DNA of 64,000 nucleotides from an uncultured Lachnospiraceae bacterium. Its GTDB lineage: Bacteria > Bacillota > Clostridia > Lachnospirales > Lachnospiraceae. This document shows, piece by piece, positions 38,951-47,708 of the stretch. The translations under genes and the position numbers were made by a program. The number at the start of each line of letters is the position of its first letter. Position 1 is the first letter of the stretch. The stretch covers positions 1 through 64,000 of the forward strand of contig CAMWJF010000014.1 in the NCBI GenBank assembly GCA_947174505.1, given 5' to 3'. Below the pieces are notes generated by a model. It was not told where the DNA came from, made no database searches, and worked only from the letters and a program-made list of their open reading frames with translations.

Positions 38951-39840
38951 TTTTCCACCGCAATTGTGGGTGTTGTATTCTTCTTTAAATAAAATCGGAT
39001 GAGGATGTCCGCCGCCAGCGCCGCGGCAAAAAGGATAACTGCCAGCACCTGCGATACCGCTATGGCGGTGTGGGGGATGAAGAGGGTGTCGGTACGGATG
39101 CCCTCGATCCAGGCCCTGCCGAGACCGTAGCCACCAAGATATAACAGCCACTGCTCTCCCTCGAATTTCTTATGCTTCCGGTATAACAGCATCACGGTCA
39201 GCAACGCCAGATTCCACAGGCTCTCATACAGGAACGTGGGATGCACCTGAATGTAATTCGTTCCCTCCGCCATATGGGCTGCAATCTTCTCAGAGATATC
39301 TCCCGCCCTGACCATCTGTGTCGGCAGGCGCATGGCAAGCAGGCTTTCCGTATACTCCCCAAAAACTTCCCTGTTCGTAAAGTTCCCCCATCTGCCGATC
39401 ACCTGTCCGAGCACCAGCCCCGGCACGCAGATGTCCGCAAGCTGTAAAAAACTCTGTTTTTTCCTCCGGCAGTATACCCACAGAGTCAGAAACGCGGCAA
39501 TTACCGCACCGTAAATGGCCAGTCCGCCGTTGCGCAGATTAAATATGCCCGGCAGATCATTCCTGTATCTGTCCCACGAAAATATTACATAATAGACCCT
39601 TGCCCCGATGATGGAAAAAATGATCGCATAGATCGCGAAATCCCAGACCAGATCCGGGTCCAGCTTTTCAAGCTTCGCCACCTTCGCCGCAAGAAGCACC
39701 CCCGCCAGCACCCCGGCAGCGATGATCACCCCGTAGAGGGCAATCGGAAAGCCGAAGACCGTAAATGTCTTCGGCACATTCTTAAGGTAAATTCCCAGAT
39801 TGGGGAAGGCTATATCCATGTTTCCCATGATATCCTGCAT
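38935..39840 (-). CDS. lgt: Prolipoprotein diacylglyceryl transferase Lgt
   Basis: 301 residues and seven membrane segments. Signature GQVIGRWGNFTNREVFG plus HPTFLYESLWN. It transfers diacylglycerol from phosphatidylglycerol to the lipobox Cys of prelipoproteins at the outer face of the membrane. Start at ATG 39840 with AGGGAG upstream; internal ATGs at codons 5 and 8 are less well placed. Confidence 0.94.
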   Translation of the reverse strand: MQDIMGNMDIAFPNLGIYLKNVPKTFTVFGFPIALYGVIIAAGVLAGVLLAAKVAKLEKLDPDLVWDFAIYAIIFSIIGARVYYVIFSWDRYRNDLPGIFNLRNGGLAIYGAVIAAFLTLWVYCRRKKQSFLQLADICVPGLVLGQVIGRWGNFTNREVFGEYTESLLAMRLPTQMVRAGDISEKIAAHMAEGTNYIQVHPTFLYESLWNLALLTVMLLYRKHKKFEGEQWLLYLGGYGLGRAWIEGIRTDTLFIPHTAIAVSQVLAVILFAAALAADILIRFYLKKNTTPTIAVEKADTK

Positions 39841-39896
39841 ATAATATCTCCCTATCTATCCTCAGCTGCCATTCATAGAATGCTGACGCATTGCTG

Positions 39897-40994
39897 TCAC
39901 ACATTGAAACGGAACAGAATCACATCCCCGTCCTGCACCACGTAATCCTTTCCTTCCATACCGACAAGCCCTTTTTCTCTGGCCGCCGCAAGAGAACCCT
40001 GCTCTAAGAGATCCTTGTAGTTGACCACTTCGGCCTTGATGAAGCCGCGCTCGAAATCGGTATGTATCTTCCCAGCTGCCTGAGGCGCTTTCGTGCCGAT
40101 CTTAATCGTCCATGCCCTTGTCTCATCCTCTCCCGCTGTCAGGAAACTCATAAGCCCCAACAGACTATAACTTGCGCGGATCAGTTTCTGCAGGCCGGAC
40201 TCCTTCAAACCGAGATCTTCGAGGAACATAGCCGTCTCCTCCTCGTCCAGCTCCGCGATCTCCTGCTCGATCTGGGCGCAGATCACAAACACCTCGCTGC
40301 CATTTTCCGCCGCAAATGCCTGTACCTTCTGTACGCCCGCATTGCCCGCGCCGTCGTCCGAAAGGTCCCCTTCCGCCACATTGGCCGCAAAGATCACAGG
40401 TTTATAAGTAAGAAGATTATAAGAGGTAAGAAGCGCAAGCTCATCCTCGTCCTCCGTCTCAAATACCTTCGCAAGCTTCCCTTCCTCCAGATGCGCCTTG
40501 ATCCGCTCTAAAAGGGCGTACTCCTTCGCCGCCGTCTTATCCATTTTGGCGATCTTTGCCGTCTTGGCAATCCTGCGCTCCAGAATCTCGATATCGGAAA
40601 AGATCAGTTCCAGATTAATTGTCTCAATATCACGGAGCGGATCAATGGAACCGTCCACATGGACGATGTTGGAGTCCTCAAAGCACCGCACCACATGCAC
40701 GATGGCGTCCACCTCACGGATATTGCTGAGGAACTGGTTCCCAAGCCCCTCGCCCTTGGAGGCGCCCTTCACGAGTCCGGCAATATCCACGAACTCGATG
40801 GTGGCGGGCGTCACCTTCTTGGAGTGATACATGTCCCCCAAAAGCTTCAGCCGCTCGTCCGGCACCGTCACGATGCCGATATTCGGGTCGATGGTGCAGA
40901 ATGGGTAATTGGCGGATTCTGCGCCCGCCTTTGTGAGTGAATTAAAAAGGGTGCTCTTGCCCACGTTGGGGAGCCCGACTATGCCTAATTTCAT
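39897..40994 (-). CDS. ychF: Obg-family ATPase YchF
   Basis: 365 residues. P-loop [12 protein letters not shown], switch [22 protein letters not shown], and an NVAE in place of NKxD, which explains its ATP preference. A coiled coil follows, then the C-terminal TGS domain ending DVILFRFNV. It associates with ribosomes and the stress response. The adjacent integrative element ends about 75 bp upstream of its start, so its original promoter region may have been altered. Confidence 0.95.
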   Translation of the reverse strand: MKLGIVGLPNVGKSTLFNSLTKAGAESANYPFCTIDPNIGIVTVPDERLKLLGDMYHSKKVTPATIEFVDIAGLVKGASKGEGLGNQFLSNIREVDAIVHVVRCFEDSNIVHVDGSIDPLRDIETINLELIFSDIEILERRIAKTAKIAKMDKTAAKEYALLERIKAHLEEGKLAKVFETEDEDELALLTSYNLLTYKPVIFAANVAEGDLSDDGAGNAGVQKVQAFAAENGSEVFVICAQIEQEIAELDEEETAMFLEDLGLKESGLQKLIRASYSLLGLMSFLTAGEDETRAWTIKIGTKAPQAAGKIHTDFERGFIKAEVVNYKDLLEQGSLAAAREKGLVGMEGKDYVVQDGDVILFRFNV

Positions 40995-41055
40995 AATTTA
41001 TCATACCTACTCAGAAAGCCTTTATTTTCAAGGGTTTCTGCCTTTCTCTATATTT

Positions 41056-41079
41056 TTACTACACAATCTACTACACAAT
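41056..41079. repeat. 12-bp tandem repeat at the integrase stop codon
   Basis: Two adjacent copies of (T/C)TACTACACAAT, at 41056-41067 and 41068-41079; the second contains the int stop codon. Short direct repeats at the end of a tyrosine integrase gene can be arm-type binding sites at the element boundary. No second copy of the neighbouring host sequence was found within the window. Confidence 0.4.
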
Positions 41080-42039
41080 TTTTAAGGCACTTTCGATTCT
41101 TTCCACCTCTTTGAACTTCTCGTCCTCTGTCACATGGACATATAAATTCATCGTAATGCCTACATTAGCATGACCTAAGATCACCTGTAAAGTCTTAGGG
41201 CGCATCCCGCCTTCAATACATCTTGTCGCCATCGTGTGCCTTAGTACATGCATTGAGAAACGTCTTATACCGGCTTTGTCACACAGTTTAAACAATGAAG
41301 TGTCATAAGCTGAGTTTTTTGTTGGTTCGCCTTTCCTACAAAGAAATACATGTTCTTTGTGTATGACTCGCTTCTCCCAATCAATATCAGACCATTTCAG
41401 GCCTATTAACTCACCTGTCCGTAATCCTGTCTGCAAAATAAAAGCAAACTGATTATAATTACTGCTCTTCTCTGCAACTTCAAGGAACTTCTTTTGTTCG
41501 TCAATGGTTAATGCTCTGACCTTCTTAGGCTCTTTTCCGATATTATGCTTTATTCCCTTTGTCACTGGATTTTTATAGATCACATCATTTTCAACTGCAT
41601 CAGAGAACATACAATATAAGGTGATCCTTGTCTGATATATAGTAGATGACTTGTAATCATCCTTCATCTGGTTTAGAACATTCTGACAGTGCATTGGTTT
41701 TACCTCTGATAATATCATATTACCGATACACTTCTTTATATTATGTTCAAACCGTTCTTTATAATTTCTTATTGTATTTGGTCTTATGCTGTCACCTTTG
41801 ATATTTTCAATCCAGTAATCAAACCATGCCATTACTGTCATATCCCCAGATGCATTGATACCACCATGTTCATCCTCAAACTTCGCATCCGCATACCACT
41901 TACGGCATTCCTATAGCTTTGGGAAATACTTTTGAACTGATTTACCAGTTCTCTTGCTTACAAATCGTGCTGTGTATAAACCATCCTTTCTTTGACAGAT
42001 ACCGACTCCAAGTTCTATGCCCTTCAAGTCTTTACCCAT
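41071..42039 (-). pseudogene. Tyrosine recombinase (ICE/phage-type integrase), inactivated
   Basis: The reading frame runs from ATG 42039 (AAAGGAG upstream; MGKDLKGIELGVGICQRKDG) to 41071, 322 codons. An amber TAG at 41911-41913 interrupts it where a Gln is expected (KYFPKL*ECRKWYADAKFED). The N-terminal part is the arm-binding domain, the rest a core-binding SAM-like domain and catalytic domain: TGLRTGEL (Arg I), HVLRHTMATR (HxxR), GHANV and MNLYVHV (Tyr). Between the DIDWEKRVIH and HVFLCRKGEPTKNSAYD segments about 55-60 residues are missing compared with the family, including the beta-hairpin with the catalytic Lys. Two independent lesions indicate a dead integrase and an immobilised element. 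Confidence 0.85.
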
Positions 42040-42143
42040 AAAACCAACTCCTTTCTGCTGTAATCCAACAAAAAGAGTTTGATACAATCTGACATTATAG
42101 CATATCATCTATCATTTTGGAATATTCAAATTGATTTTTCAAC

Positions 42144-42350
42144 CTAAATCTCTAAACTTTTCGATATGTACTGCTCAAATTCTTTCCTTTTTACCAACTT
42201 TTTATTACCGACATATAATACAAAATCACACTTTGGTTGCTTCAATAACTCTTCTATTTTGTTGATTCCTATATTTGAATAAGCTGCCGCTTCTTTAATC
42301 GTTAATGTCAATTTAAGCCAAAAGGGTATCTCTAATGCTTTTGTTTCTAT
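42144..42350 (-). pseudogene. Excisionase (Xis-like) that has lost its start codon
   Basis: The minus-strand frame reads IETKALEIPFWLKLTLTIKE, then a segment beginning AAAYSNIGINKIEELLKQ, to SKSLEI and a TAG at 42144-42146, about 68 codons. The IPxWxKxTLTIxEAAAY core is diagnostic of Tn916-type excisionases, and the gene lies just upstream of int as usual. The codon where ATG is expected is ATA (42348-42350), 6-7 nt after AGAGGTG. There is no other good start before TTG 11 codons in. Confidence 0.65.
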
Positions 42351-42383
42351 AACACATCACCTCTGCAAATTTTTTATATCAAA

Positions 42384-42412
42384 AAGGTACTGCCACAACC
42401 ACAACAGTACCT
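42384..42412. terminator. Hairpin upstream of xis
   Basis: AAGGTACTG pairs with CAGTACCTT around a 12-nt loop; AT-rich on both sides. A second hairpin, GAACCTGA / TCAGGTTC, lies at 42460-42492. They mark the boundary between the leftward int-xis genes and the rightward genes. Confidence 0.5.
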
Positions 42413-42505
42413 TAAAATTATATCTATATTTAATTTTCATCCATATAATCTAATATAAGGAACCTGACTCGGCATATCACCTTATCAGGTTCACATCGGC
42501 CTTGT

Positions 42506-42534
42506 TTGACATAAAGCACCTTGATAATTAAATA
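42506..42534 (+). promoter_or_regulatory. Sigma-A promoter for rightward element genes
   Basis: TTGACA (42506-42511), a 17-bp spacer, then TAAATA (42529-42534), followed 75 bp later by the first rightward gene. Confidence 0.6.
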
Positions 42535-42608
42535 GACTTTGCACTTTGGCTGTGATATACTATGTATACAATACTAATACCATTCATCACAATAAAGGCG
42601 GTGATAAT

Positions 42609-42827
42609 ATGACAGACAGTGAAAAACTTGATCTGATTCTTGAAAAAGTAGTAATACTTGACGAAAAAGTAACAGGACTTGAAAAAGATTTAAACACCGT
42701 AAAACGTCAGGTTATGAAATCCACGGCTGAATTAAAGGCTATGGATGAACTGATTCTTGATGAAGTCGAGCGGGTACATAATATCCTAAATAAGCATACA
42801 CAAGATCAAACAGTGCATACAGCATAA
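42609..42827 (+). CDS. Small coiled-coil protein of the integrative element
   Basis: 72 residues from ATG 42609 (AAAGGCGGTG upstream). Almost entirely amphipathic helix (LDLILEKVVILDEKVTGLEK...) with no catalytic motif. Similar small coiled-coil proteins occur in Firmicutes mobile elements; function unknown. Confidence 0.65.
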   Translation: MTDSEKLDLILEKVVILDEKVTGLEKDLNTVKRQVMKSTAELKAMDELILDEVERVHNILNKHTQDQTVHTA

Positions 42828-42920
42828 CCACAACTACATACATTATCACATAATCCAAGGTGTAAAGTCTATTGAATTATCAAGGGCTCTACACTTTTTT
42901 ATTTTAGGAAGTTATACAGT

Positions 42921-43448
42921 ATGGCAAAATACTTTAAAGACATCAACACACTGGAAGAGTTAAGAAGACAGTACAGGGATTTATTAAAGAAATTTCACCC
43001 TAACAATGCAAACGGAAGCACACAAGCAACACAAGAAGTCAATGCAGAATATGACAGGCTTTTCAAAGTATTAAAGGATAGCCACGAAAGCAAAGCAACA
43101 GACAACAACGAGAACAACACAAAGACAGACTTTAATAATATGAAATATGACTTTTCAGAAGATGCAAAGTTAAGGGAAGTATTACAGCAGATCATAACTT
43201 TTGAAGGTATCAATATTGAAATTGTAGGTTGCTGGATATGGGTAGACGGTAACACATACGAATATAAGGACACATTAAAGGGAATCGGCTTTAAATGGGC
43301 TAGAGAAAAGAAAAAGTGGTACTTTCACACGGAAACATTCAAAAAAAGAAGTCATAAAAAATTAAGCACGGAAGACATACGGAACTACTACGGAAGTACA
43401 GAGGTAGCGACAGACGGAACAAAGAGGCTGAAACAAGCATTTGCATAA
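42921..43448 (+). CDS. J-domain-like element protein with C-terminal domain of unknown function
   Basis: 175 residues. The N-terminus (INTLEELRRQYRDLLKKFHP and NAEYDRLFKVLK) has the DnaJ helix II-III layout, but HPN replaces the Hsp70-activating HPD, so cochaperone activity is doubtful. The C-terminal part (FEGINIEIVGCWIWVDGNTY, GFKWAREKKKWYFHTE) is an alpha/beta domain common in proteins of Firmicutes mobile elements. It lies in the rightward operon of the decayed element. Role not known. Confidence 0.7.
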   Translation: MAKYFKDINTLEELRRQYRDLLKKFHPNNANGSTQATQEVNAEYDRLFKVLKDSHESKATDNNENNTKTDFNNMKYDFSEDAKLREVLQQIITFEGINIEIVGCWIWVDGNTYEYKDTLKGIGFKWAREKKKWYFHTETFKKRSHKKLSTEDIRNYYGSTEVATDGTKRLKQAFA

Positions 43449-43531
43449 TCACAAGTAAGAAATAGGGGTGTAACCAATGCAACGGCTACACCCTTACACA
43501 TAAAAATATAAGAAAAGGAAGGCATAAAGAT

Positions 43532-43705
43532 ATGACAAGAGAACAATTTGAAAACAACACAAACTGGAAAATGACTTTTGAAGAATTTCAGAAATACGAT
43601 TGTACACATTGCGACAATAAAGATTGGATACACCGTAACGCTTTTAGGCGTGTGCCTGTTAATGATGGTGGTTTAGGTTTATGCCCTAACTTGAAAGAAT
43701 CATAA
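43532..43705 (+). CDS. Small Cys-containing element protein
   Basis: 57 residues (MTREQFENNTNWKMTFEEFQ to GLCPNLKES) behind AAGGAAGG. A CTHC pair and a later Cys suggest a partial metal site. Followed by a clear terminator, so it is the last gene of the rightward unit. No family recognised. Confidence 0.6.
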   Translation: MTREQFENNTNWKMTFEEFQKYDCTHCDNKDWIHRNAFRRVPVNDGGLGLCPNLKES

Positions 43706-43748
43706 TAAATAGAACGATAAACAGATATTCAATGATATATGGTAAAGG

Positions 43749-43780
43749 CTATGAGCTTTAATGACTCATAGTCTTTTTTG
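43749..43780 (+). terminator. Terminator of the rightward element genes
   Basis: CTATGAG (43749-43755) pairs with CTCATAG (43765-43771), followed by TCTTTTTT. Confidence 0.8.
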
Positions 43781-44205
43781 TGCGGTTTATTTGGTTGTAA
43801 TCGTATGGTTATCATGTGATTTTAGGCTCAAATCGGGCTTGAAATGGCTTTATGGTAGAGTTGTCAGGGTAAGGGTGCAAGGTGGCTTAAATGGGCTTAA
43901 AATCGTGTTGTGTTATAAGGATTGTTGTGGTTTATTGCTGTAGGTGTGCGTGGTGGGCTGGTAGGTGATAAAGGTATACCAGGATGGGTTTACATAATAT
44001 TTTTCTGACTTTAGTGCGGGAAAGCGCCTATCTAATCTATCCATGTGTCAACTTAATTTTTCAACCCTGAACCGAACTGCCCACTAAAATCGCCTTTATT
44101 TTTATTATGATAAGGTATGCTATCTCTATATGCCCATAGGGGGGGGGTAGGTTTCAATCTAAAAATTTTAAGTACCTGCTATATGACTATGCCCTTCTGA
44201 AAAAA
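43781..44205. other. Gene-free AT-rich stretch with a 9-G run
   Basis: No supportable gene on either strand in 425 bp; short frames lack ribosome sites and protein-like composition. A run of nine G residues lies at 44139-44147 in AT-rich sequence. This probably marks decayed element DNA. Confidence 0.5.
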
Positions 44206-44209
44206 CGTA

Positions 44210-44250
44210 AAAAAAAAAGCATACCAGATTCCACATCCGATATGCCTTAC
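44210..44250 (-). terminator. Terminator of the RiPP-like peptide gene
   Basis: On the minus strand GCATATCGGAT pairs with ATCTGGTATGC (with wobble), followed by nine T residues. Confidence 0.8.
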
Positions 44251-44268
44251 AATCAATCGTTCAATAAA

Positions 44269-44355
44269 TTATTCCTTTGTGCAACTGCAGTTTCCACAAG
44301 CATACGCCACAAAAGTACCCTGTTCCATCAGGCTTTTCTTTCCTAATTTCTTCAT
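44269..44355 (-). CDS. Short Cys-containing peptide resembling CLI_3235-type bacteriocin (RiPP) precursors
   Basis: 28 residues, starting MKKLGKKSLMEQGTFVAYAC, with the C-terminus CGNCSCTKE. A perfect AAAGGAGG stands 9-10 nt before the ATG, and a strong terminator follows. The layout, a basic MKKLGKK leader, a T-(V/I)-x-A-(Y/F) hinge and then closely spaced Cys residues, is that of the putative CLI_3235-class bacteriocin precursors of Clostridia. The known maturation genes (radical SAM and associated proteins) are not in the window, so this is an orphan precursor or is matured from elsewhere. The core is short, with three Cys. The class assignment is from memory of the family pattern, not from a search. 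Confidence 0.55.
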   Translation of the reverse strand: MKKLGKKSLMEQGTFVAYACGNCSCTKE

Positions 44356-44415
44356 CCGAGCTTCCTCCTTTCTTACATACTTTAAATATCCTATGTAAAT
44401 GGTATATTTAACAAA

Positions 44416-45050
44416 TTATGATTTCAAAATATTAGCTTCATAGCGTTCAATGAATCTGCTTGCATTTTGTTCTTTTGAAAATACGCTTTTTTTCAGCTCC
44501 TCTTCCTTCATTTCTTCTGCCATCTGATCTTTCAGATATTCTTTTTCTGCCAACCTCTCTTCAAACTGCTCTCTTAGGAGTTTTCTCTTTTCATAGTGTT
44601 CCTGCGCTGAAGAATTTTTTCTCTGACTTCTTTTCTCCACTATTTTACTCTCAACACTATTGCTTGATGATGTATTCTTGGTGACAACGTACATATTAGG
44701 ACTCATCCCAGCAGTACCATCTTCATAAAAAACCCATTCTTCATTTTTTACATCTGCTCCTAAAGCATTCCATGCTGCTATCAAATTTTGATGACAACCA
44801 GGTAAAATATCCAAATTCATTTCCAACAGTTCAGCCTTTTCAGGATCTCTTATACATTTCTCCAAATATGCTGGAGATATCGTTACTTTATAATTAGAAG
44901 CAGTCAAACAAGGGTACTTATCCTTCAAGTAAGCCTCATACGCTGATACGCTGGCGTATTTGTCCTCTGTTTTATTCTCCACTTTTTATTGTCTGCCCTC
45001 TCTGCCACATTGCTGTTCCCGATCTGGTAATTGTTTAATCCCACCTGCAT
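44416..45050 (-). pseudogene. Uncharacterised Lachnospiraceae protein (DUF6033-like), frameshifted near its N-terminus
   Basis: The main frame (44982 down to 44416, 188 codons) reads YKVTISPAYLEKCIRDPEKAELLEMNL, a pattern I associate with DUF6033-type proteins, and ends in a highly charged coiled coil. It begins with a GTG lacking a ribosome site. Upstream, ATG 45050 has a strong GGAGAGGAGA site and encodes MQVGLNNYQIGNSNVAERAD before running out of frame. Adding one A to the five-A run at 44983-44987 would join the two frames. The start MQVGLNNYQ resembles MQISNHYHV of the gene at 47450. Either a decayed gene, a phase-variable A tract, or rare -1 frameshifting. Function unknown. Confidence 0.6.
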
Positions 45051-45092
45051 AATACTTTCTCCTCTCCCAGCTAAAACAATCGTTTAGATTTG

Positions 45093-46043
45093 TTACATGG
45101 TACGCTTTGGATATTTAACCTCAGTTGATGTAAACGTATCATCCACCGAAACATGGATGTGTCCGCTGCTGTCTATTGCATATTCATTGCCATAAATGGA
45201 AAATGTGTCCCCCTCTTTATAACCATGCCCTATCCAATTTATATTATTCCAGTTTTTAATTTCGTTATCCACATTTATCACATCGCCGGATTCCCGCAGG
45301 ATATAGGTGTGCTTTCCGGCGCCTGCATCTATGGAAAAGAAGCCCGGCTTAATTCCGACTTTCTCACAGGTCGCTAAAACTTCCTTCCTGCTGTATAGTT
45401 CTTCCCACGGTTCCCTTCCCTGTGCCAAAGCAGTCAAAATATTGCCTGCTTTTCCCATTTCCCTCATATAGTTGGTGCCCATATTATCTGCTAATAATGA
45501 TTCTGAAAATACATAACCAATTAAGCCGTCGTTAACAGACCATGCGTATCGGCTACCATTTACCCCTGTCCACGCATAATAGCTTTTATTCTTCAGAACC
45601 AGAGAATTGTCTACGGCGTGAATACCTGGCAAGGAGTTCGCGTTGATCTTCGGTACTGCATAAATTGGCACTACCTGTCTAATTCCGTTATAAGTAAAAG
45701 ACAAAGCACCATAATCCTTAAACTCAGGATTATATCCGCACTCCACATTCGTCCCAAAATTGATCGCATCCAGAATAGCGCTTGGATTATTATAGTTTGC
45801 AAAATAATAGGATAATTCACTTTCAGATACATTTGCACTTTTGTCTATCAATGCCGCTATGCGTTCTCTTGAAAACTTCCTCGCTTCACTGGAAATACTT
45901 AGGCTATCCCTTCTTTTGCTGCTGCCTGTTCTCGACAATAGCTGGAGCGCCGCCCGCTGTCTTACCAGTTTGTTTGTTTTTTTCGTATGTAACAATGGCC
46001 GGTGAAGTCCGCCTGCCCCGTATAAGCCTTCTAAATTTGCCAT
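45093..46043 (-). CDS. Uncharacterised protein, same cluster
   Basis: 316 residues starting MANLEGLYGAGGLHRPLLHT, with AAAGGATG some way upstream. A basic N-terminal region with SLSISSEARKFSRERI is followed by a globular part. The C-terminal about 90 residues (CEKVGIKPGFFSIDAGAGKHTY, then YKEGDTFSIYGNEYAID) recall a domain recurrent in Lachnospiraceae hypothetical proteins. No signal peptide, catalytic motif or membrane segment seen. It is transcribed with its uncharacterised neighbours. Confidence 0.65.
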   Translation of the reverse strand: MANLEGLYGAGGLHRPLLHTKKTNKLVRQRAALQLLSRTGSSKRRDSLSISSEARKFSRERIAALIDKSANVSESELSYYFANYNNPSAILDAINFGTNVECGYNPEFKDYGALSFTYNGIRQVVPIYAVPKINANSLPGIHAVDNSLVLKNKSYYAWTGVNGSRYAWSVNDGLIGYVFSESLLADNMGTNYMREMGKAGNILTALAQGREPWEELYSRKEVLATCEKVGIKPGFFSIDAGAGKHTYILRESGDVINVDNEIKNWNNINWIGHGYKEGDTFSIYGNEYAIDSSGHIHVSVDDTFTSTEVKYPKRTM

Positions 46044-46147
46044 TAATATTTCCGCATCCTTTCAAATCCTTTCAAAAATTACCCTTAGTATACCTATGCT
46101 ATAACCCACTTCAGTACACTAAGGATAATTTTACCTATAGATATGGT

Positions 46148-46891
46148 TTATGGTATTATAGGTGCAACATATCTAAGTCTCATAGTTGGTGTAAATGAAT
46201 GACTGGATGTACTTGTGGATATCATTCTTGCTTCCCAACGCTGGTCCAATCTTGATTTATCTGTAACCGCAAGAGTATACGAAAAGGTTGTACCTGTTGC
46301 CGTCCAACCCGTTTCCTGATTTCTAAAATACCTTTTTGAACTTACAGTTGATAAGCATCCTCCAATAGTTATTTCATGCGCGATTGCTCCCTTTGGTATG
46401 TCCGGCTCGGATCTTAAATCTGCGAAATCCTCCCATGTACCCTTACTCGGAAGCGTAGTGGCACGAAATTCATGTACATAAGATCCCAACGTATATTGCG
46501 GGTTCCCAATCGTAAAGAAATATGATGCAGATATACTTGTTACGTCATGGTATACCTTTAAATAGTATGTTCCGTCTGACGTAATGGGAACTTCGTAAAC
46601 CTCTGTACCCCCGTACTTTTGAAACTCATAAGAACCCAAGGGATGCGTTAGATTAGAAGAATCAAACACATCCACCGTGATTGTGCCTGCTCCGGGATTC
46701 AAATCAAGATAAACCGGATCACTTGTATACAAGGCAACCATATACCAATCTTCATCATCTTTTGATAATGTTCCTGTCACATAACGATATACGGATGTCT
46801 GATTGGATACATACTGCGCCGGCGTCTGTGCATTTCTTGAAATAAGTTGTGCATTTTCATAAGAATCATTTGGTTCTTTGTACTCATCTGA
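46148..46891 (-). pseudogene. PPC-domain (pre-peptidase C-terminal) protein fragment lacking its 5' end
   Basis: The frame is open from 46891, directly after a TGA, with no start codon until GTG 46780. Translation from the open end reads DEYKEPNDSYENAQLISR and then GTLSKDDEDWYMVAL and DGTYYLKVYH, the hallmark EPND...GxLxxxDxDWY pattern of PPC beta-sandwich domains of secreted proteins. The signal peptide and any catalytic domain are missing. A competing ATG at 46883 with an AGGGTG site is in another frame and gives no recognisable protein. It probably descends from a secreted protein by 5' truncation or frameshift. Confidence 0.6.
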
Positions 46892-46928
46892 TCACCCTCC
46901 CGTATGTAACCGTCCTCTATCCCTTGTT

Positions 46929-47450
46929 TCAGTCAGAAAGCTGCAGCAATTTATCAAGGAACGCTTGATAAAACTCCCGTTCTTTCATAATCAGCTGACG
47001 CTCTTCCATGCTACTTGCAGGCGATCCGGCAAGAGGATGATCCACATCGTATATCCATTTATTTACGGCTTTGACTGCGCTTTCCACGGAACTTCCCAGA
47101 AGATCATTCTGATTAAATTCACCCCTGTACCATCTGACAAAGCGGTCTATTCCCATTTGGGTCATATGGGCATGCTTGCCGTCTTTGCTTATATAAAGAC
47201 CATACACCGTAAAAAATGCACCTGTTTCTTCCTCTGCCTCCATCCATGCCTGTTTTACCTCATCCGGAGCCTGAGCGCCGATCGAATCCAAAACGGCCGA
47301 GGTCTTATTCTGCACTTCCCTGTTTTCCGCTTCTGATGCTTTTGCAGAAACAGCATCAGCAAAAGCGGAATTTGTATTGCCAGTTTTATCCTGCGTGTTC
47401 TTTTTTACAGCGGCATGATATGGCACATGATAATGATTACTGATCTGCAT
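46929..47450 (-). CDS. Uncharacterised Lachnospiraceae-type protein
   Basis: 173 residues from ATG 47450 behind GGAGGAG: MQISNHYHVPYHAAVKKNTQ, then an Ala/Ser-rich linker and an alpha-helical domain (EVKQAWMEAEEETG, HMTQMGIDRFVRWY, NQNDLLGSSVESAVKAVNKW). I recognise it only as one of a set of conserved hypothetical proteins that co-occur with the DUF6033-like gene nearby. No secretion signal or catalytic motif. First gene of the minus-strand accessory cluster. Confidence 0.65.
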   Translation of the reverse strand: MQISNHYHVPYHAAVKKNTQDKTGNTNSAFADAVSAKASEAENREVQNKTSAVLDSIGAQAPDEVKQAWMEAEEETGAFFTVYGLYISKDGKHAHMTQMGIDRFVRWYRGEFNQNDLLGSSVESAVKAVNKWIYDVDHPLAGSPASSMEERQLIMKEREFYQAFLDKLLQLSD

Positions 47451-47654
47451 AATCTCCTCCCTTACCGGATTCTAAATTACGTTTTCTGTTATCATTTATT
47501 TCGGTAAGATTCGGGATTTCTATAGTCGCTATGATATAAATGGACATTTGGGGGTAATAAAAGGACACGACACACATCCCTGCCTTGCCCTGCAGCCCTT
47601 CTTGGAACAGAAGGGGACGCATCAATATTATACACCCCTGTGCCTAAAAAAGCA

Positions 47655-47683
47655 TTGCTGGTACGCCCCATTCATTGTAAGAT
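47655..47683 (+). promoter_or_regulatory. Candidate promoter of the beta-propeller-like gene
   Basis: TTGCTG (47655-47660), a 17-bp spacer and TAAGAT (47678-47683), 25 bp before ATG 47709. Confidence 0.5.
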
Positions 47684-47708
47684 AGATTTACAGGAGGGCA
47701 CAGAACTT

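Noticed and set aside
44139-44147. Nine-G run as a replication or transfer origin signal
   Set aside because: G/C runs occur near origins of some mobile elements, but no nick-site inverted repeat or relaxase gene is present, so I give no function.
47437-47625. 62-codon minus-strand frame upstream of the 173-residue gene
   Set aside because: No ribosome site, and it overlaps the well-supported start at 47450.
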